Source: Pseudomonas sp. BGI-2
Lineage (GTDB): Bacteria; Pseudomonadota; Gammaproteobacteria; Pseudomonadales; Pseudomonadaceae
DNA: 64,000 bases
Assembly: GCF_004310295.1 (NCBI RefSeq)
Contig: NZ_SISB01000006.1
Coordinates: 62,001 to 126,000, forward strand
Direction of reading: 5' to 3'
Of this stretch, positions 9,054-20,154 are shown piece by piece. The notes beneath the pieces are model-generated. The model did not search any database, was not told where the DNA came from, and saw only the letters and a program-made list of their open reading frames with translations. Every line of letters starts with the position of its first letter. Within the stretch, counting starts at the first letter, position 1. Position numbers and translations under genes: made by a program.

Positions 9054-10027
9054 AAACTGCATCTTCCGCCGGCAAACGTAGTGGCAATTTCTACGGTCTG
9101 GGCACCTATCTGGGCCTGGCCGGTGCCTTGCTGGCGATGGTTGCGCTGTTCTCGGTATTGAGCAGCCATTTCCTGTCTTACGACACGTTCAGCACCCTGG
9201 CCAACCAGATTCCCGATTTGATGGTGCTGGCTGTCGGCATGACGTTCGTGCTGATCATCGGTGGCATCGACCTGTCGGTCGGCTCGGTATTGGCGCTTGC
9301 GGCGTCGGCCGTCAGTGTGGCGATTCTTGGCTGGGGCTGGAGTGTCCTGCCTGCCGCGCTGCTCGGGATGGCGATTGCGGCTTTGGCCGGAACCATCACC
9401 GGATCAATCACCGTGGCGTGGCGCATTCCGTCGTTCATCGTGTCCCTCGGCGTGCTGGAAATGGCCCGTGGCGTGGCGTATCAGATGACCGGTTCGCGCA
9501 CTGCTTATATCGGTGATGCCTTCGCCTGGCTGTCTAACCCGATTGCCTTTGGCATCTCGCCGTCGTTCATCATTGCCTTGCTGATCATCATCATCGCTCA
9601 GGCGGTGTTGACCCGTACCGTGTTCGGTCGCTACCTGATCGGCATCGGCACCAACGAAGAAGCGGTGCGTCTGGCAGGGATCAATCCAAAACCCTACAAG
9701 ATCCTGGTATTCAGTCTGATGGGGCTGCTGGCCGGTATTGCTGCGCTGTTCCAGATTTCCCGTCTGGAAGCGGCGGACCCGAATGCAGGCTCCGGACTGG
9801 AGCTGCAAGTGATCGCCGCCGTGGTAATCGGCGGCACCAGTCTGATGGGCGGCCGTGGTTCGGTGATCAGCACGTTCTTCGGGGTTCTGATCATTTCCGT
9901 ACTGGCGGCAGGCCTGGCGCAGATCGGCGCGACCGAGCCCACCAAACGCATCATCACCGGCGCAGTGATCGTGGTGGCGGTGGTGCTGGATACTTATCGC
10001 AGTCAGCGCGCAAGCCGGCGGACCTGA
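9050..10027 (+). CDS. rbsC: Ribose ABC transporter, permease
   Basis: 325 aa with about eight to ten hydrophobic segments and the BPD_transp_2 signature GIDLSVGSVLALAA; later EEAVRLAGIN and GRGSVISTFFG are also typical. Forms the inner-membrane channel with RbsA. Overlaps rbsA by four bases and is followed by rbsR after 3 bp. Confidence 0.93.
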   Translation: MKTASSAGKRSGNFYGLGTYLGLAGALLAMVALFSVLSSHFLSYDTFSTLANQIPDLMVLAVGMTFVLIIGGIDLSVGSVLALAASAVSVAILGWGWSVLPAALLGMAIAALAGTITGSITVAWRIPSFIVSLGVLEMARGVAYQMTGSRTAYIGDAFAWLSNPIAFGISPSFIIALLIIIIAQAVLTRTVFGRYLIGIGTNEEAVRLAGINPKPYKILVFSLMGLLAGIAALFQISRLEAADPNAGSGLELQVIAAVVIGGTSLMGGRGSVISTFFGVLIISVLAAGLAQIGATEPTKRIITGAVIVVAVVLDTYRSQRASRRT

Positions 10028-10030
10028 GTC

Positions 10031-11050
10031 ATGGCAACGATCAAGGATGTAGCGGCACTCGCGGGGATTTCCTACACCACGGTTTCCCACGTGGTGAACA
10101 AGACCCGGCCGGTCAGCGAAGAGGTGCGGATCAAAGTCGAGGCGGCGATCAAAACTCTGGATTACGTGCCGAGTGCCGTGGCCCGCTCATTGAAAGCCAA
10201 GACCACGGCGACCATCGGTTTGCTGGTGCCTAACAGCCTCAACCCGTACTTCGCCGAACTGGCCCGTGGCATCGAGGATTACTGCGAGCGTAACGGCTAT
10301 TGCGTGATCCTCTGCAATTCCGACGACAACCCGGACAAACAGCGCAGTTACCTGCGCGTGCTGCTGGAAAAGCGCGTCGACGGGTTGATCGTGGCCTCGG
10401 CCGGCGGTGACGCGGGGCTGGCGGAAGGTCTCGCTGGCGTGCGCACGCCGATGGTCATCGTCGACCGCGGGCTGGAAGGTGTGAATGCCGACCTGGTGCG
10501 TATCGACCACGAATACGGCGCCTATCTGGCCACCCGGCATCTGCTGGAACTGGGCCATCGGGACATCGCCACCATTGGCGGCCCGGCGGGTACAAGCGTG
10601 GCGCAGATGCGTCTGGCCGGTTATTGCCGTGCCTTGCAGGAGGCGGGCGTCGAAGTGCATTCGGAGCGCATGCTGGAGAGTGATTTCACCAGCACTGGCG
10701 GTTACAACGCTGCCGCGATTCTGTTGGAAAAGAACCCGCCCAGCGCGATCTTCGCCGGCAACGACATGATCGGCATCGGTGTGTTGCGAGCGGCTGCCGA
10801 GCGCAATGTTCGTGTACCGACCGAACTGTCGGTGATCGGCTTCGACGATATCCAGATGAGCCGTTATGTCTACCCGGCGCTGACTACCGTGGGCCAGTCG
10901 ATCCTGCGGCTCGGTGAGATGGCGGCCGAGGTTCTGTTACGACGCATCGCATCACCCGATATGGCCACCGATCAACGGATCGTGACGCCCAGTATTGTCC
11001 TGCGAGAATCGACTGCACCGCTCGCCGGTGTGTTCGACGAATACCGCTGA
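10031..11050 (+). CDS. rbsR: Ribose operon repressor, LacI family
   Basis: 339 aa. N-terminal LacI helix-turn-helix (MATIKDVAALAGISYTTVSH, hinge about 45-60), then a periplasmic-binding-like effector domain (GLLVPNSLNPYFAELARGIE, FAGNDMIGIGVLRA, VIGFDDIQMSRYVYPALTTV). The predicted site is the CGCAAACGTTTGCG palindrome at 6380-6393. Located inside the operon it controls, so autoregulated. Confidence 0.9.
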   Translation: MATIKDVAALAGISYTTVSHVVNKTRPVSEEVRIKVEAAIKTLDYVPSAVARSLKAKTTATIGLLVPNSLNPYFAELARGIEDYCERNGYCVILCNSDDNPDKQRSYLRVLLEKRVDGLIVASAGGDAGLAEGLAGVRTPMVIVDRGLEGVNADLVRIDHEYGAYLATRHLLELGHRDIATIGGPAGTSVAQMRLAGYCRALQEAGVEVHSERMLESDFTSTGGYNAAAILLEKNPPSAIFAGNDMIGIGVLRAAAERNVRVPTELSVIGFDDIQMSRYVYPALTTVGQSILRLGEMAAEVLLRRIASPDMATDQRIVTPSIVLRESTAPLAGVFDEYR

Positions 11051-11074
11051 AACCGAATTGACGAGTAGTGATGT

Positions 11075-11992
11075 ATGCCAGCAAAAGTAGTGGTGATAGG
11101 CAGCCTGAACATGGACCTGGTGACCCGGGCTCCACGGTTGCCCCGTGGCGGTGAGACGCTGATCGGCAAGTCGTTTGCCACGGTTTCCGGCGGCAAGGGC
11201 GCGAACCAGGCAGTCGCCGCGGCGCGGCTTGGGGCACAGGTGTCGATGGTCGGTTGTGTCGGCAGCGATGCTTATGGGGAAGAACTGCGCGGGGCGCTTT
11301 TGGCCGAGCAGATCGACTGCCAGGCAGTCAGCACGGTAGAAGGCTCCAGCGGCGTGGCCTTGATTGTGGTCGATGACAACAGTCAGAACGCAATCGTGAT
11401 CGTCGCCGGTGCCAATGGTGCGCTGACGCCACAAGTCATCGACCAGTTCGATTCGGTATTGCAGACGGCGGACGTGATCATTTGTCAGCTGGAAGTGCCG
11501 GATGCCACGGTGGGTCATGCCCTCAAACGCGGCCGCGAGCTGGGCAAAATCGTGATCCTCAACCCGGCCCCGGCCAGTCGCCCACTACCGGCGGATTGGT
11601 ATACGTCCATCGATTATCTGATTCCCAATGAAAGCGAAGCCTCGGCCCTGAGTGGCTTGCCGGTGGACTCCCTTGAAACCGCCGAAACCGCCGCGACCCG
11701 CCTGATCGCTCTGGGCGCCGGTAAGGTCATCATCACCCTTGGCGCTCAAGGATCGATGTTCGCCAACGGCGCCGGCTTCGAACATTTCCCGGCGCCGAAG
11801 GTGAAGGCTGTCGATACCACGGCGGCAGGCGACACCTTCGTCGGTGGGTTCGCCGCCGCGCTGGCGTCCGGCAAGACTGAAGCCGAAGCGATCCGTTTCG
11901 GCCAGGTCGCCGCGGCGCTTTCGGTCACCCGTGCCGGCGCGCAACCCTCGATTCCCACCTTGTCCGATGTCCAGGCGTTCAAAGCACCATGA
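11075..11992 (+). CDS. rbsK: Ribokinase
   Basis: 305 aa PfkB-family kinase. N-terminal [20 protein letters not shown] and [15 protein letters not shown] bind ribose; the C-terminal signature [18 protein letters not shown] holds the catalytic Asp of the GD pair and the anion hole. Phosphorylates D-ribose to ribose 5-phosphate. Overlaps rbsD by four bases (ATGA). Confidence 0.92.
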   Translation: MPAKVVVIGSLNMDLVTRAPRLPRGGETLIGKSFATVSGGKGANQAVAAARLGAQVSMVGCVGSDAYGEELRGALLAEQIDCQAVSTVEGSSGVALIVVDDNSQNAIVIVAGANGALTPQVIDQFDSVLQTADVIICQLEVPDATVGHALKRGRELGKIVILNPAPASRPLPADWYTSIDYLIPNESEASALSGLPVDSLETAETAATRLIALGAGKVIITLGAQGSMFANGAGFEHFPAPKVKAVDTTAAGDTFVGGFAAALASGKTEAEAIRFGQVAAALSVTRAGAQPSIPTLSDVQAFKAP

Positions 11993-12393
11993 AAAAGACA
12001 CCATTGCTCAACGTCGCGCTGTCTCGGCTGATCGCGTCCCTTGGCCACGGCGATATGGTCGTGATCGGCGATGCCGGCCTGCCGGTACCGCCGGGCGTCG
12101 AACTGATCGACCTGGCCCTGACCCAGGGTATTCCGGATTTCGTCAGCACTTTGAAGGTCGTTCTCAGCGAAATGCAGGTTGAGCGCCATGTGCTGGCGCA
12201 GGAAATTCTGGACAAACAACCACCCGCCATGAGCTCGCTGGATGAGCTGAATGCCAAAGGCGCACTGGGCCAGCGTGAGCTGCTCAGTCATGAGCAGTTC
12301 AAAGTCCTCAGCCAACAGGCGCGAGCGATTGTTCGTACAGGCGAATGTGCGCCGTACTGCAACATCGTGCTGGTATCGGGGGTGACGTTCTAA
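11989..12393 (+). CDS. rbsD: D-ribose pyranase
   Basis: 134 aa, the normal RbsD length. [27 protein letters not shown] carries the conserved active-site His and Asp; the C-terminus has the typical [17 protein letters not shown]. Interconverts beta-pyranose and beta-furanose ribose so that RbsK can use it. Translationally coupled to rbsK. Confidence 0.92.
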   Translation: MKKTPLLNVALSRLIASLGHGDMVVIGDAGLPVPPGVELIDLALTQGIPDFVSTLKVVLSEMQVERHVLAQEILDKQPPAMSSLDELNAKGALGQRELLSHEQFKVLSQQARAIVRTGECAPYCNIVLVSGVTF

Positions 12394-12437
12394 CGCGCTG
12401 TACACACATTTGTTTCCCCACGCACAAGGAGTGCGAT

Positions 12438-13466
12438 ATGCACCGCTATGTTCAGAAACTGCACCACCTGCTCCGGAGTCTGCTGCTTTTGTCCCTGATT
12501 ACTGCAACGAGCGCCCAGGCGGCGGAAAAGATCGAATTGATCATCGACACCGATCCCGGTGCCGACGACGTAGTCGCCTTGCTGTTTGCGTTGGCGTCGC
12601 CTGAAGAACTGAATGTTCGTGCGCTGACCACCGTCGCTGGCAACGTGCGTCTGGACAAGACTTCGCGAAATGCACGACTGGCCCGTGAGTGGGCGGGGCG
12701 CGAGGAGGTGCCGGTTTACGCGGGCGCACCGAAGCCGTTGATGCGCACGCCAATCTATGCGGAAAACATCCATGGCAAGGAAGGTCTGTCGGGCGTCGCC
12801 GTGCACGAGCCGAAGAAGGGCCTGGCCGAAGGCAACGCGGTCAATTATCTGATCGATACCTTGAAGGCCGCCAAACCCCACAGCATCACCATCGCCATGC
12901 TGGGTCCACAGACCAACCTGGCCTTGGCGCTGATCCAGGAACCTGAAATCGTTCAGGGCATCAAGGAAGTGGTGATCATGGGGGGCGCACACTTCAACGG
13001 CGGCAACATTACCCCGGTGGCCGAGTTCAACCTGTTCGCCGACCCGCAGGCTGCGGAAGTGGTGCTCAAAAGTGGCGTGAAGCTGACTTATCTGCCGCTG
13101 GACGTGACCCACAAGATTCTCACCAGTGACGCGCGCCTGAAGCAGATCGCAGCGATCAACAACAATGCCAGCAAACTGGTGGGCGATATTCTCAATGAGT
13201 ACGTCAAGGGCGACATGGAGCACTACGGTATTCCCGGTGGTCCGGTGCATGACGCAACTGTCATCGCTTACCTGCTCAAGCCTGAATTGTTCACCGGTCG
13301 TTCGGTCAACGTGGTCGTTGATAGCCGCGAAGGCCCGACCTTCGGTCAAACCATTGTCGACTGGTATGACGGCCTGAAAGCGCCGAAGAATGCGTTCTGG
13401 GTTGAGAGCGGCGATGCCCAGGGTTTCTTCGACCTGCTGACCCAGCGTCTGGCTCGTCTGAAGTAA
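12438..13466 (+). CDS. Secreted nucleoside hydrolase
   Basis: 342 aa. A signal peptide (about 1-27, ending AQA) precedes the inosine-uridine nucleoside hydrolase fold, with the calcium-binding DTDPGADD near the mature N-terminus, the conserved MGGAHFNGGNITPVAEFN, and PVHDATVIAYLL with the second metal Asp. It splits ribonucleosides into base and ribose. As the last gene of the rbs operon (45 bp after rbsD, AAGGAG 5 nt before ATG) and periplasmic, it would feed ribose from nucleosides to RbsB. The frame can extend to 12345 but the signal peptide and ribosome site support 12438. Confidence 0.88.
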   Translation: MHRYVQKLHHLLRSLLLLSLITATSAQAAEKIELIIDTDPGADDVVALLFALASPEELNVRALTTVAGNVRLDKTSRNARLAREWAGREEVPVYAGAPKPLMRTPIYAENIHGKEGLSGVAVHEPKKGLAEGNAVNYLIDTLKAAKPHSITIAMLGPQTNLALALIQEPEIVQGIKEVVIMGGAHFNGGNITPVAEFNLFADPQAAEVVLKSGVKLTYLPLDVTHKILTSDARLKQIAAINNNASKLVGDILNEYVKGDMEHYGIPGGPVHDATVIAYLLKPELFTGRSVNVVVDSREGPTFGQTIVDWYDGLKAPKNAFWVESGDAQGFFDLLTQRLARLK

Positions 13467-13473
13467 GCCGCAT

Positions 13474-13501
13474 GCCCGCAGGTGCTAGCCTGCGGGTTTT
13501 T
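13474..13501 (+). terminator. End of the ribose operon
   Basis: GCCCGCAGG-TGCTAG-CCTGCGGG followed by TTTTT; directly after the nucleoside hydrolase stop and before the convergent small gene at 13503. Confidence 0.85.
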
Positions 13502-13502
13502 A

Positions 13503-13712
13503 CTATTTCTCGGTTTCTACTGCGCCTTTCAGCTCGGCGGGATACCTCTCGAATACCTGCTTGATGAATGAATGGGCTGCGTCAGTGCCCAGTGCCTTTA
13601 CCAACAGATCGATACCAATGATTGCCAACTCTTCCGGGCTGCCCGGGCTGTAAGAGCTGTGGCCCTGCGGCCACTTGACGGTGATGTTGGCGTCGATGCT
13701 TACGGTGGTCAT
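13503..13712 (-). CDS. Small conserved protein, unknown function
   Basis: 69 aa, MTTVSIDANITVKWPQGHSSY; acidic and soluble with an amphipathic middle helix (SPEELAIIGIDLLVKAL). The start at 13712 gives a normal Pseudomonas-like N-terminus; the longer upstream frame overlaps the divergent gene at 13804. The ribosome site is weak (GAGCG). No domain recognised. Divergent from the 115-aa gene at 13804, with which it shares a 90-bp promoter region. Confidence 0.55.
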   Translation of the reverse strand: MTTVSIDANITVKWPQGHSSYSPGSPEELAIIGIDLLVKALGTDAAHSFIKQVFERYPAELKGAVETEK

Positions 13713-13803
13713 GATGGCGCTCGTGTAGTCGGAAAAGTCTGAGTGCCGAGTTAACCATTTTGCGCGGCGTTTGGCACTCCGACTTAGGCATGAGAAGAGG
13801 GCT

Positions 13804-14151
13804 ATGCGACACTTGGTTTTTGACGAACTTTTCAAGGACCGCGCTGTGCAGATCGATTTGAACACGCCCGACGGCTTGACCCTTGAGGCGGTGCGCCAGT
13901 TGCTGGCTTCCGCCAGTGATGATGAGCACACGCAGTTGCGGGTGACCAAGGGCGGCATCGCCTACATTTCATCAGGCGTTGTGGGCGGCACCGATATCAG
14001 CGGCTTACTGTTTCGTCTGGAGACGTGGGCCAAGGGTTCCGGATATGTAGGATTGGTCGCGGCCAGCGACGAAGTCTGGGTCATGCAGATTTTCAATGCG
14101 CTGAAAGAAAACTGGCCGAACCCGCCCTATGATTACATCGACGTCTATTGA
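13804..14151 (+). CDS. Conserved protein of unknown function
   Basis: 115 aa beginning MRHLVFDELFKDRAVQIDLN. Soluble, mixed alpha/beta, with VTKGGIAYISSGVVGGTDISGLLFRLETWAKGSG. No signal peptide, membrane segment or known catalytic motif. ATG 13804 is preferred over 13771 because of GAGAAGAGGG just upstream. Single gene with no informative neighbours. Confidence 0.6.
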   Translation: MRHLVFDELFKDRAVQIDLNTPDGLTLEAVRQLLASASDDEHTQLRVTKGGIAYISSGVVGGTDISGLLFRLETWAKGSGYVGLVAASDEVWVMQIFNALKENWPNPPYDYIDVY

Positions 14152-14317
14152 AGACTGTTCATATTCAGTCACGATTGAGTGATGAACCGCAGGACGATGC
14201 TCAGGCAAACTCGCGGCTCGTGCGGATTTAGGGCAGGGTGATGGCACTCACCTCGAAACCAAATGCCGGATTGGCGGTCGCAAGATCTCAGCTTAACTAT
14301 TGAAAAAAGGAGGCTTC

Positions 14318-14638
14318 ATGCCTTGGAAGTTCGCGTCATTGGGTACTTTGTTCGCTGTCACGCTGCTGGCGGGTTGCAGCAGTACGATGTCGGAATCGAC
14401 GACAGACCCTGTTACGACGACTGACACTGGCCACAGCCGTTGTGAGGCTAAGGCGGCCGAATTCGCCATCGGCAAAGCGGCTTCGCCCGCACTGCTGGAG
14501 CAGGCGCGTACCCGCGCAGGTGCCCAGAACGCTCGGTTCCTGTCGCCTAACGATATGGTGACGCTGGAATACCGCTCCGATCGCCTGAACCTGAATACCG
14601 ATGCCAGCCAGGTGGTGATCCGCGTCAACTGCGGCTGA
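14318..14638 (+). CDS. I78-family peptidase inhibitor lipoprotein
   Basis: 106 aa. Signal peptide with lipobox LLAGC (Cys18 after MPWKFASLGTLFAV...), then the I78 (elastase-inhibitor-like) domain: RCEAKAAEFAIGKAASPALLEQARTRAGA, MVTLEYRSDRLNLNTDASQVVIRVNCG, with the expected Cys pair. Likely protects the envelope from serine peptidases. AAGGAGG stands 5 nt before ATG 14318; an in-frame ATG at 14300 is less likely. Own terminator follows. Confidence 0.82.
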   Translation: MPWKFASLGTLFAVTLLAGCSSTMSESTTDPVTTTDTGHSRCEAKAAEFAIGKAASPALLEQARTRAGAQNARFLSPNDMVTLEYRSDRLNLNTDASQVVIRVNCG

Positions 14639-14663
14639 TCGCTTCAGGCTTTTGCTTCGCCCA

Positions 14664-14696
14664 TAAAAAACCCCGTCACATGGACGGGGTTTTTTT
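14664..14696. terminator. Bidirectional terminator
   Basis: CCCCGTC-ACATG-GACGGGG flanked by AAAAAA on the left and TTTTTTT on the right; serves the I78 gene and the convergent cold-shock gene. Confidence 0.88.
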
Positions 14697-14710
14697 AGTG
14701 CGGCTGAAAA

Positions 14711-14923
14711 TTACTCAGCGCGGACTTGTGCAGCTTGCATACCCTTTTGGCCTTTCTCAGCCACGAAGGAAACGGTTTGGCCTTCTTTCAGGCTTTTGAA
14801 ACCGTCGCTTTCGATAGCTTTGAAGTGTACGAACAGGTCGTCACCGCCACCTTGAGGAGTGATGAAGCCGAAGCCTTTTTCATCGTTGAACCATTTAACG
14901 GTGCCGGTTTGGCGATTAGACAT
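14711..14923 (-). CDS. CspA-family cold-shock protein
   Basis: 70 aa single cold-shock domain: RNP1 KGFGFI and RNP2 LFVHF are intact in [18 protein letters not shown]...[10 protein letters not shown]. An RNA chaperone or antiterminator binding single-stranded nucleic acid. Start MSNRQTG with GGAGAT upstream is the Pseudomonas norm (CapB-like). An AT-rich upstream stretch to about 15150 may hold a structured leader, as in other csp genes. Confidence 0.9.
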   Translation of the reverse strand: MSNRQTGTVKWFNDEKGFGFITPQGGGDDLFVHFKAIESDGFKSLKEGQTVSFVAEKGQKGMQAAQVRAE

Positions 14924-15213
14924 GGTGTATCTCCAAGAAACATATATTTTCAGTAGTGCTGTGCTGCTCAGGCCAACTGGGCACACCGGGGTATCATAGT
15001 CGAAATGTTCGCTTTGGGAGCCCCCCGGACGTGCTGTTTGCCCTACAGACGCGTTCCGTTTGCTGCTTGATGTAGCTGAAAGCCCCGTTTTATAAGGCTT
15101 TCAGCCGAAGGTAAAGACGATAAAAAAACCTGTAAAACCTGCATAAATTGTACGAAAAGGCTCAAATGCATCACTTTTTATCGGCTTTGGGCCGAGGCAA
15201 AAGGACTGTTTCG

Positions 15214-15516
15214 TCACTTTTTAACCGGCGTATTGGCCTTGCATTTGGCTATCTGACCCAGTGCTTTCTGTTGCAATTCCGGGCTGGCCTTGTTGTCCAT
15301 CAATGCCTGGATATCGCCGGCCGGATACGATTTGATCGCATCGGCACCGCAAGCGCAGTGAGCCTTCGCTGCAGCAGCACCGATTTGCGGGGTCGCTGCT
15401 TGTGTGCATTGAGCCATGTACTTATCGCGCTCGCCCTTTGGCCAATCGGCGTGGGCGGCCAGTGGCAGCAGCAGAACGATGGGGGCGACGACTGCGAACA
15501 AACGATTCAGACGCAT
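15214..15516 (-). CDS. Exported cysteine-containing protein, unknown function
   Basis: 100 aa. Signal peptide 1-24 (ending AAHA-DW), then a small helical domain with three Cys (QCTQ, HCACG region, KCKA) and many Ala/Lys. AAGGAG lies upstream of ATG 15516; a second in-frame ATG at 15540 is less suited. It may be a periplasmic protein with disulfides; no family named. Confidence 0.65.
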   Translation of the reverse strand: MRLNRLFAVVAPIVLLLPLAAHADWPKGERDKYMAQCTQAATPQIGAAAAKAHCACGADAIKSYPAGDIQALMDNKASPELQQKALGQIAKCKANTPVKK

Positions 15517-15889
15517 GCTGGGATGCTCCTTGTGGGTCAATGTCTTGTTATCTGAGGGGTAAAGTGGGGTTCAAGTTCAGCACTCTGGCATAAATTGCAT
15601 GATTTGCCCCAGCACAAAGCCTCGTTGCATCGACGACCGTTCATCTGTGCTAGCATGCCTCGCTCGGGCGTTTGCAGGCTCCGGATGACCTTCAGTCCCG
15701 GTGGCGGCAATAGCGCGAATAACCCTGATTTGAATCCCAGTCACTCTGGTTCGGTTTTCCGGTTGGCCGCAAGGCTCCTGCCGCTGTAAGGCAGGCGTTC
15801 GTCATTGAATGGCCTGGATCGGATCTTGTACTGGCTCATCCCAACCCACGTGACCTTTGGTAGGGGTCACCACTAGGAGAGGAGGCGCC
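15517..15889. other. Leader region of the thrS operon
   Basis: No gene seen. Contains a possible hairpin CCTGCC-GCTGTAA-GGCAGG (15778-15796) and an AT-poor leader ending in a strong AGGAGAGGAGG ribosome site. In E. coli ThrRS binds its own leader as a tRNA mimic; I could not show such a structure here. A -10-like TAGCAT is at 15651-15656. Confidence 0.4.
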
Positions 15890-17812
15890 ATGCCAACTAT
15901 TACTCTTCCCGACGGCAGTCAACGTTCATTCGATCACCCGGTTTCCGTAGCCGAGGTCGCCGCATCCATTGGTGCAGGTCTGGCCAAGGCCACCGTGGCC
16001 GGCAAGGTCAATGGCAAGCTGGTCGACGCCAGCGACATCATCGACAGCGATTCCACGCTGCAAATCATTACGCCAAAGGATGAAGAGGGGCTGGAGATCA
16101 TTCGCCACTCTTGCGCCCACCTGGTTGGCCACGCGGTCAAGCAGCTGTACCCGACGGCCAAGATGGTCATCGGTCCGGTCATCGACGAAGGCTTCTATTA
16201 CGACATCGCCTTCGAGCGTCCTTTCACCCCGGACGACCTGTCCGCGATCGAACAGCGTATGCAGCAGCTGATCGAAAAAGATTACGACGTGATCAAGAAA
16301 GTCACTCCACGCGCCGAAGTGATCGAAGTGTTCAAGGCCCGTGGCGAAGACTACAAGCTGCGCCTGGTCGAGGACATGCCGAACGAGCAGGCCATGGGTC
16401 TGTACTATCACGAAGAATACGTCGACATGTGCCGCGGTCCGCACGTGCCGAACACGCGCTTCCTGAAATCCTTCAAGCTGACCAAGTTGTCCGGCGCCTA
16501 CTGGCGTGGCGATGCCAAGAACGAGCAATTGCAGCGCGTTTACGGCACCGCATGGGCAGACAAGAAGCAGCTGGCGGCTTACATCCAGCGTATCGAAGAA
16601 GCTGAAAAGCGTGATCACCGCAAGATCGGCAAGCGTCTGGGCCTGTTCCACACCCAGGAAGAGTCGCCGGGCATGGTGTTCTGGCACCCGAACGGCTGGA
16701 CTTTGTATCAGGTGCTCGAGCAGTACATGCGCAAGGTTCAGCGCGACAACGGTTACCTGGAGATCAAGACGCCTCAGGTCGTTGACCGCAGCCTGTGGGA
16801 GAAATCCGGGCACTGGGCCAACTACGCCGACAACATGTTCACCACTCAGTCGGAAAACCGCGACTACGCGATCAAGCCAATGAATTGCCCTTGCCACGTG
16901 CAAGTGTTCAATCAGGGCCTGAAAAGCTACCGCGAGTTGCCGATGCGCCTGGCCGAATTCGGTGCATGCCACCGTAACGAGCCATCGGGTGCGCTGCACG
17001 GCATCATGCGTGTGCGCGCATTCACTCAGGACGACGCCCACATCTTCTGTACTGAAGAGCAGATGCAGGCGGAATCCGCCGCGTTCATCAAGCTGACCAT
17101 GGACGTTTATGCCGACTTCGGCTTTAAAGACGTCGAAATGAAGCTGTCCACTCGTCCGGAAAAACGCGTGGGTTCCGACGAGCTGTGGGATCGCGCCGAA
17201 GCTGCACTGGCTGCAGCCCTTGATAGCGCTGGCTTGCCGTACGATCTGCAGCCGGGCGAGGGTGCGTTCTACGGTCCGAAGATCGAGTTCTCGCTGAAAG
17301 ATTGCCTTGGCCGTGTCTGGCAGTGTGGTACCCTTCAGCTCGATTTTAACCTGCCTGTCCGTTTGGGAGCCGAATACGTCTCCGAAGACAACAGTCGCAA
17401 GCACCCGGTTATGTTGCACCGGGCGATCCTTGGCTCCTTCGAACGTTTCGTCGGAATCCTGATCGAGCACTACGAGGGTGCATTCCCTGCGTGGCTGGCT
17501 CCGACCCAGGCAGTGATCATGAATATCACTGATAAACAGGCTGATTTTGCCGCCGAGGTTGAAAAAACCCTCAATGAAAGCGGATTTCGTGCCAAGTCTG
17601 ACTTGAGAAATGAAAAGATCGGCTTTAAAATCCGCGAGCATACTTTGCTCAAGGTTCCTTATCTCTTGGTTATCGGAGATCGGGAAGTCGAGATGCAGAC
17701 TGTCGCTGTGCGTACTCGTGAAGGTGCTGACCTGGGCTCGATGCCCGTCGCCCAGTTCGCTGAGTTTCTCGCGCAAGCGGTTTCCCGGCGTGGTCGCCCA
17801 GATTCGGAGTAA
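15890..17812 (+). CDS. thrS: Threonyl-tRNA synthetase
   Basis: 640 aa, full length. Order: TGS domain (1-61), second additional/editing domain with [16 protein letters not shown] and [10 protein letters not shown], class II core with motif 1 ([17 protein letters not shown]), zinc Cys in [10 protein letters not shown], motif 2 ([28 protein letters not shown]), motif 3 ([18 protein letters not shown]), then the anticodon-binding domain. ATG 15890 is preceded by AGGAGAGGAGG. First gene of the translation operon; its TAA overlaps the infC start. Confidence 0.97.
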   Translation: MPTITLPDGSQRSFDHPVSVAEVAASIGAGLAKATVAGKVNGKLVDASDIIDSDSTLQIITPKDEEGLEIIRHSCAHLVGHAVKQLYPTAKMVIGPVIDEGFYYDIAFERPFTPDDLSAIEQRMQQLIEKDYDVIKKVTPRAEVIEVFKARGEDYKLRLVEDMPNEQAMGLYYHEEYVDMCRGPHVPNTRFLKSFKLTKLSGAYWRGDAKNEQLQRVYGTAWADKKQLAAYIQRIEEAEKRDHRKIGKRLGLFHTQEESPGMVFWHPNGWTLYQVLEQYMRKVQRDNGYLEIKTPQVVDRSLWEKSGHWANYADNMFTTQSENRDYAIKPMNCPCHVQVFNQGLKSYRELPMRLAEFGACHRNEPSGALHGIMRVRAFTQDDAHIFCTEEQMQAESAAFIKLTMDVYADFGFKDVEMKLSTRPEKRVGSDELWDRAEAALAAALDSAGLPYDLQPGEGAFYGPKIEFSLKDCLGRVWQCGTLQLDFNLPVRLGAEYVSEDNSRKHPVMLHRAILGSFERFVGILIEHYEGAFPAWLAPTQAVIMNITDKQADFAAEVEKTLNESGFRAKSDLRNEKIGFKIREHTLLKVPYLLVIGDREVEMQTVAVRTREGADLGSMPVAQFAEFLAQAVSRRGRPDSE

Positions 17813-18363
17813 TTACTATTAAGCGTGAAATGAGACAAGATAAACGAGCTGCACCGAAAGCCCCGATCAACGAGAATATCTCGGCACGCGAGGTTCGGTT
17901 AATTGGGGCTGAAGGTGAACAGCTTGGGATTGTGTCAATTGAAGACGCGCTTCTTAAGGCTGAAGAGGCCAAACTGGATCTGGTGGAAATTTCCGCCGAT
18001 GCAGTACCCCCTGTTTGCAAACTGATGGACTACGGCAAATCGATCTTCGAGAAGAAGAAGCAGGTTGCCGCGGCCAAGAAAAACCAGAAGCAAATTCAGG
18101 TTAAAGAAATCAAGTTTCGTCCAGGGACGGAGGAAGGGGATTACCAGGTAAAACTGCGCAACCTGGTACGTTTCCTGAGTGATGGGGACAGGGCCAAGGT
18201 ATCCTTGCGATTCCGCGGCCGTGAGATGGCCCACCAGGAGCTGGGGATGGAACTCCTCAAGCGAGTTGAAGGTGACTTGCTCGAGTACGGTTCGGTCGAA
18301 CAGCATCCTAAGATGGAAGGACGCCAGCTGATCATGGTCATCGCCCCGAAAAAGAAGAAATAA
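17812..18363 (+). CDS. infC: Translation initiation factor IF-3
   Basis: 183 aa, with IF-3 N- and C-domains ([60 protein letters not shown]). No ATG fits the true N-terminus: the conserved start (M)[11 protein letters not shown] is read from ATT at 17812, overlapping the thrS stop TAATT. ATT at 17818 is a second option with better spacing from GGAG (17806-17809). IF-3 discriminates against non-AUG starts, so a rare ATT start gives autoregulation. The first ATG in frame is 17830, which would remove six conserved residues. Confidence 0.92.
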   Translation: MTIKREMRQDKRAAPKAPINENISAREVRLIGAEGEQLGIVSIEDALLKAEEAKLDLVEISADAVPPVCKLMDYGKSIFEKKKQVAAAKKNQKQIQVKEIKFRPGTEEGDYQVKLRNLVRFLSDGDRAKVSLRFRGREMAHQELGMELLKRVEGDLLEYGSVEQHPKMEGRQLIMVIAPKKKK

Positions 18364-18423
18364 TCAATAGGGCACGGCAGGCCTTCTGATTATGTTTATC
18401 AACTGAATGCGGAGTATCCGAAC

Positions 18424-18618
18424 ATGCCAAAAATGAAAACTAAAAGTGGTGCTGCTAAGCGGTTTCTGAAAACTGCTAACGGTATCAAGCACAAGCACGC
18501 TTTCAAGAGCCACATCCTGACTAAAATGTCGACCAAGCGTAAGCGTCAACTGCGCGGTAGCAGCTTGCTGGCACCGTGTGACGTGGCAAAAGTCGAGCGC
18601 ATGCTGCGCCTTCGTTAA
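18424..18618 (+). CDS. rpmI: 50S ribosomal protein L35
   Basis: 64 aa, very basic: [17 protein letters not shown]...[14 protein letters not shown] is the L35 signature. Between infC and rplT as in most gamma-proteobacteria. Its translation is expected to be repressed with rplT by L20 binding the mRNA. Confidence 0.97.
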   Translation: MPKMKTKSGAAKRFLKTANGIKHKHAFKSHILTKMSTKRKRQLRGSSLLAPCDVAKVERMLRLR

Positions 18619-18645
18619 TTTAGTCAAGAATAGAGGAAGTAACTC

Positions 18646-19002
18646 ATGGCTCGTGTAAAGCGTGGCGTCATTGCCCGTAAACGTCACAAAAAAATTCTGA
18701 AACTTGCTAAAGGCTACTACGGCGCTCGCTCGCGCGTATTCCGTGTTGCCAAGCAAGCGGTAATCAAGGCAGGCCAATACGCCTACCGTGACCGTCGTCA
18801 GAAAAAACGTCAGTTCCGCGCTCTGTGGATCGCTCGTATCAACGCTGGTGCACGTATCAACGGTCTGTCCTACAGCCGTTTCATCGCCGGCCTGAAAAAA
18901 GCGTCCATTGAGATCGACCGTAAGGTTCTGGCTGATCTGGCAGTGAACGAAAAAGCGGCGTTTGCTGCGATTGTCGAGAAAGCTAAAGCCACCTTGGCTT
19001 AA
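18646..19002 (+). CDS. rplT: 50S ribosomal protein L20
   Basis: 118 aa, the normal length: [29 protein letters not shown] and [16 protein letters not shown]. Binds 23S rRNA early in assembly. GAGGAAG precedes the ATG. Followed by a strong hairpin before pheS. Confidence 0.97.
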   Translation: MARVKRGVIARKRHKKILKLAKGYYGARSRVFRVAKQAVIKAGQYAYRDRRQKKRQFRALWIARINAGARINGLSYSRFIAGLKKASIEIDRKVLADLAVNEKAAFAAIVEKAKATLA

Positions 19003-19058
19003 GTACCCCCGACAGTCACCCGGCCTCACCTCTGTGCGGCCAGGTGTTAAACGTCATA

Positions 19059-20128
<1,070 letters not shown>

Positions 20129-20154
20129 TCGTAACGAATTCTTAGGAGAGCAGG

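Noticed and set aside
15926..17776. 616-aa leftward frame opposite thrS
   Set aside because: A GC-rich antisense shadow of a conserved synthetase gene.
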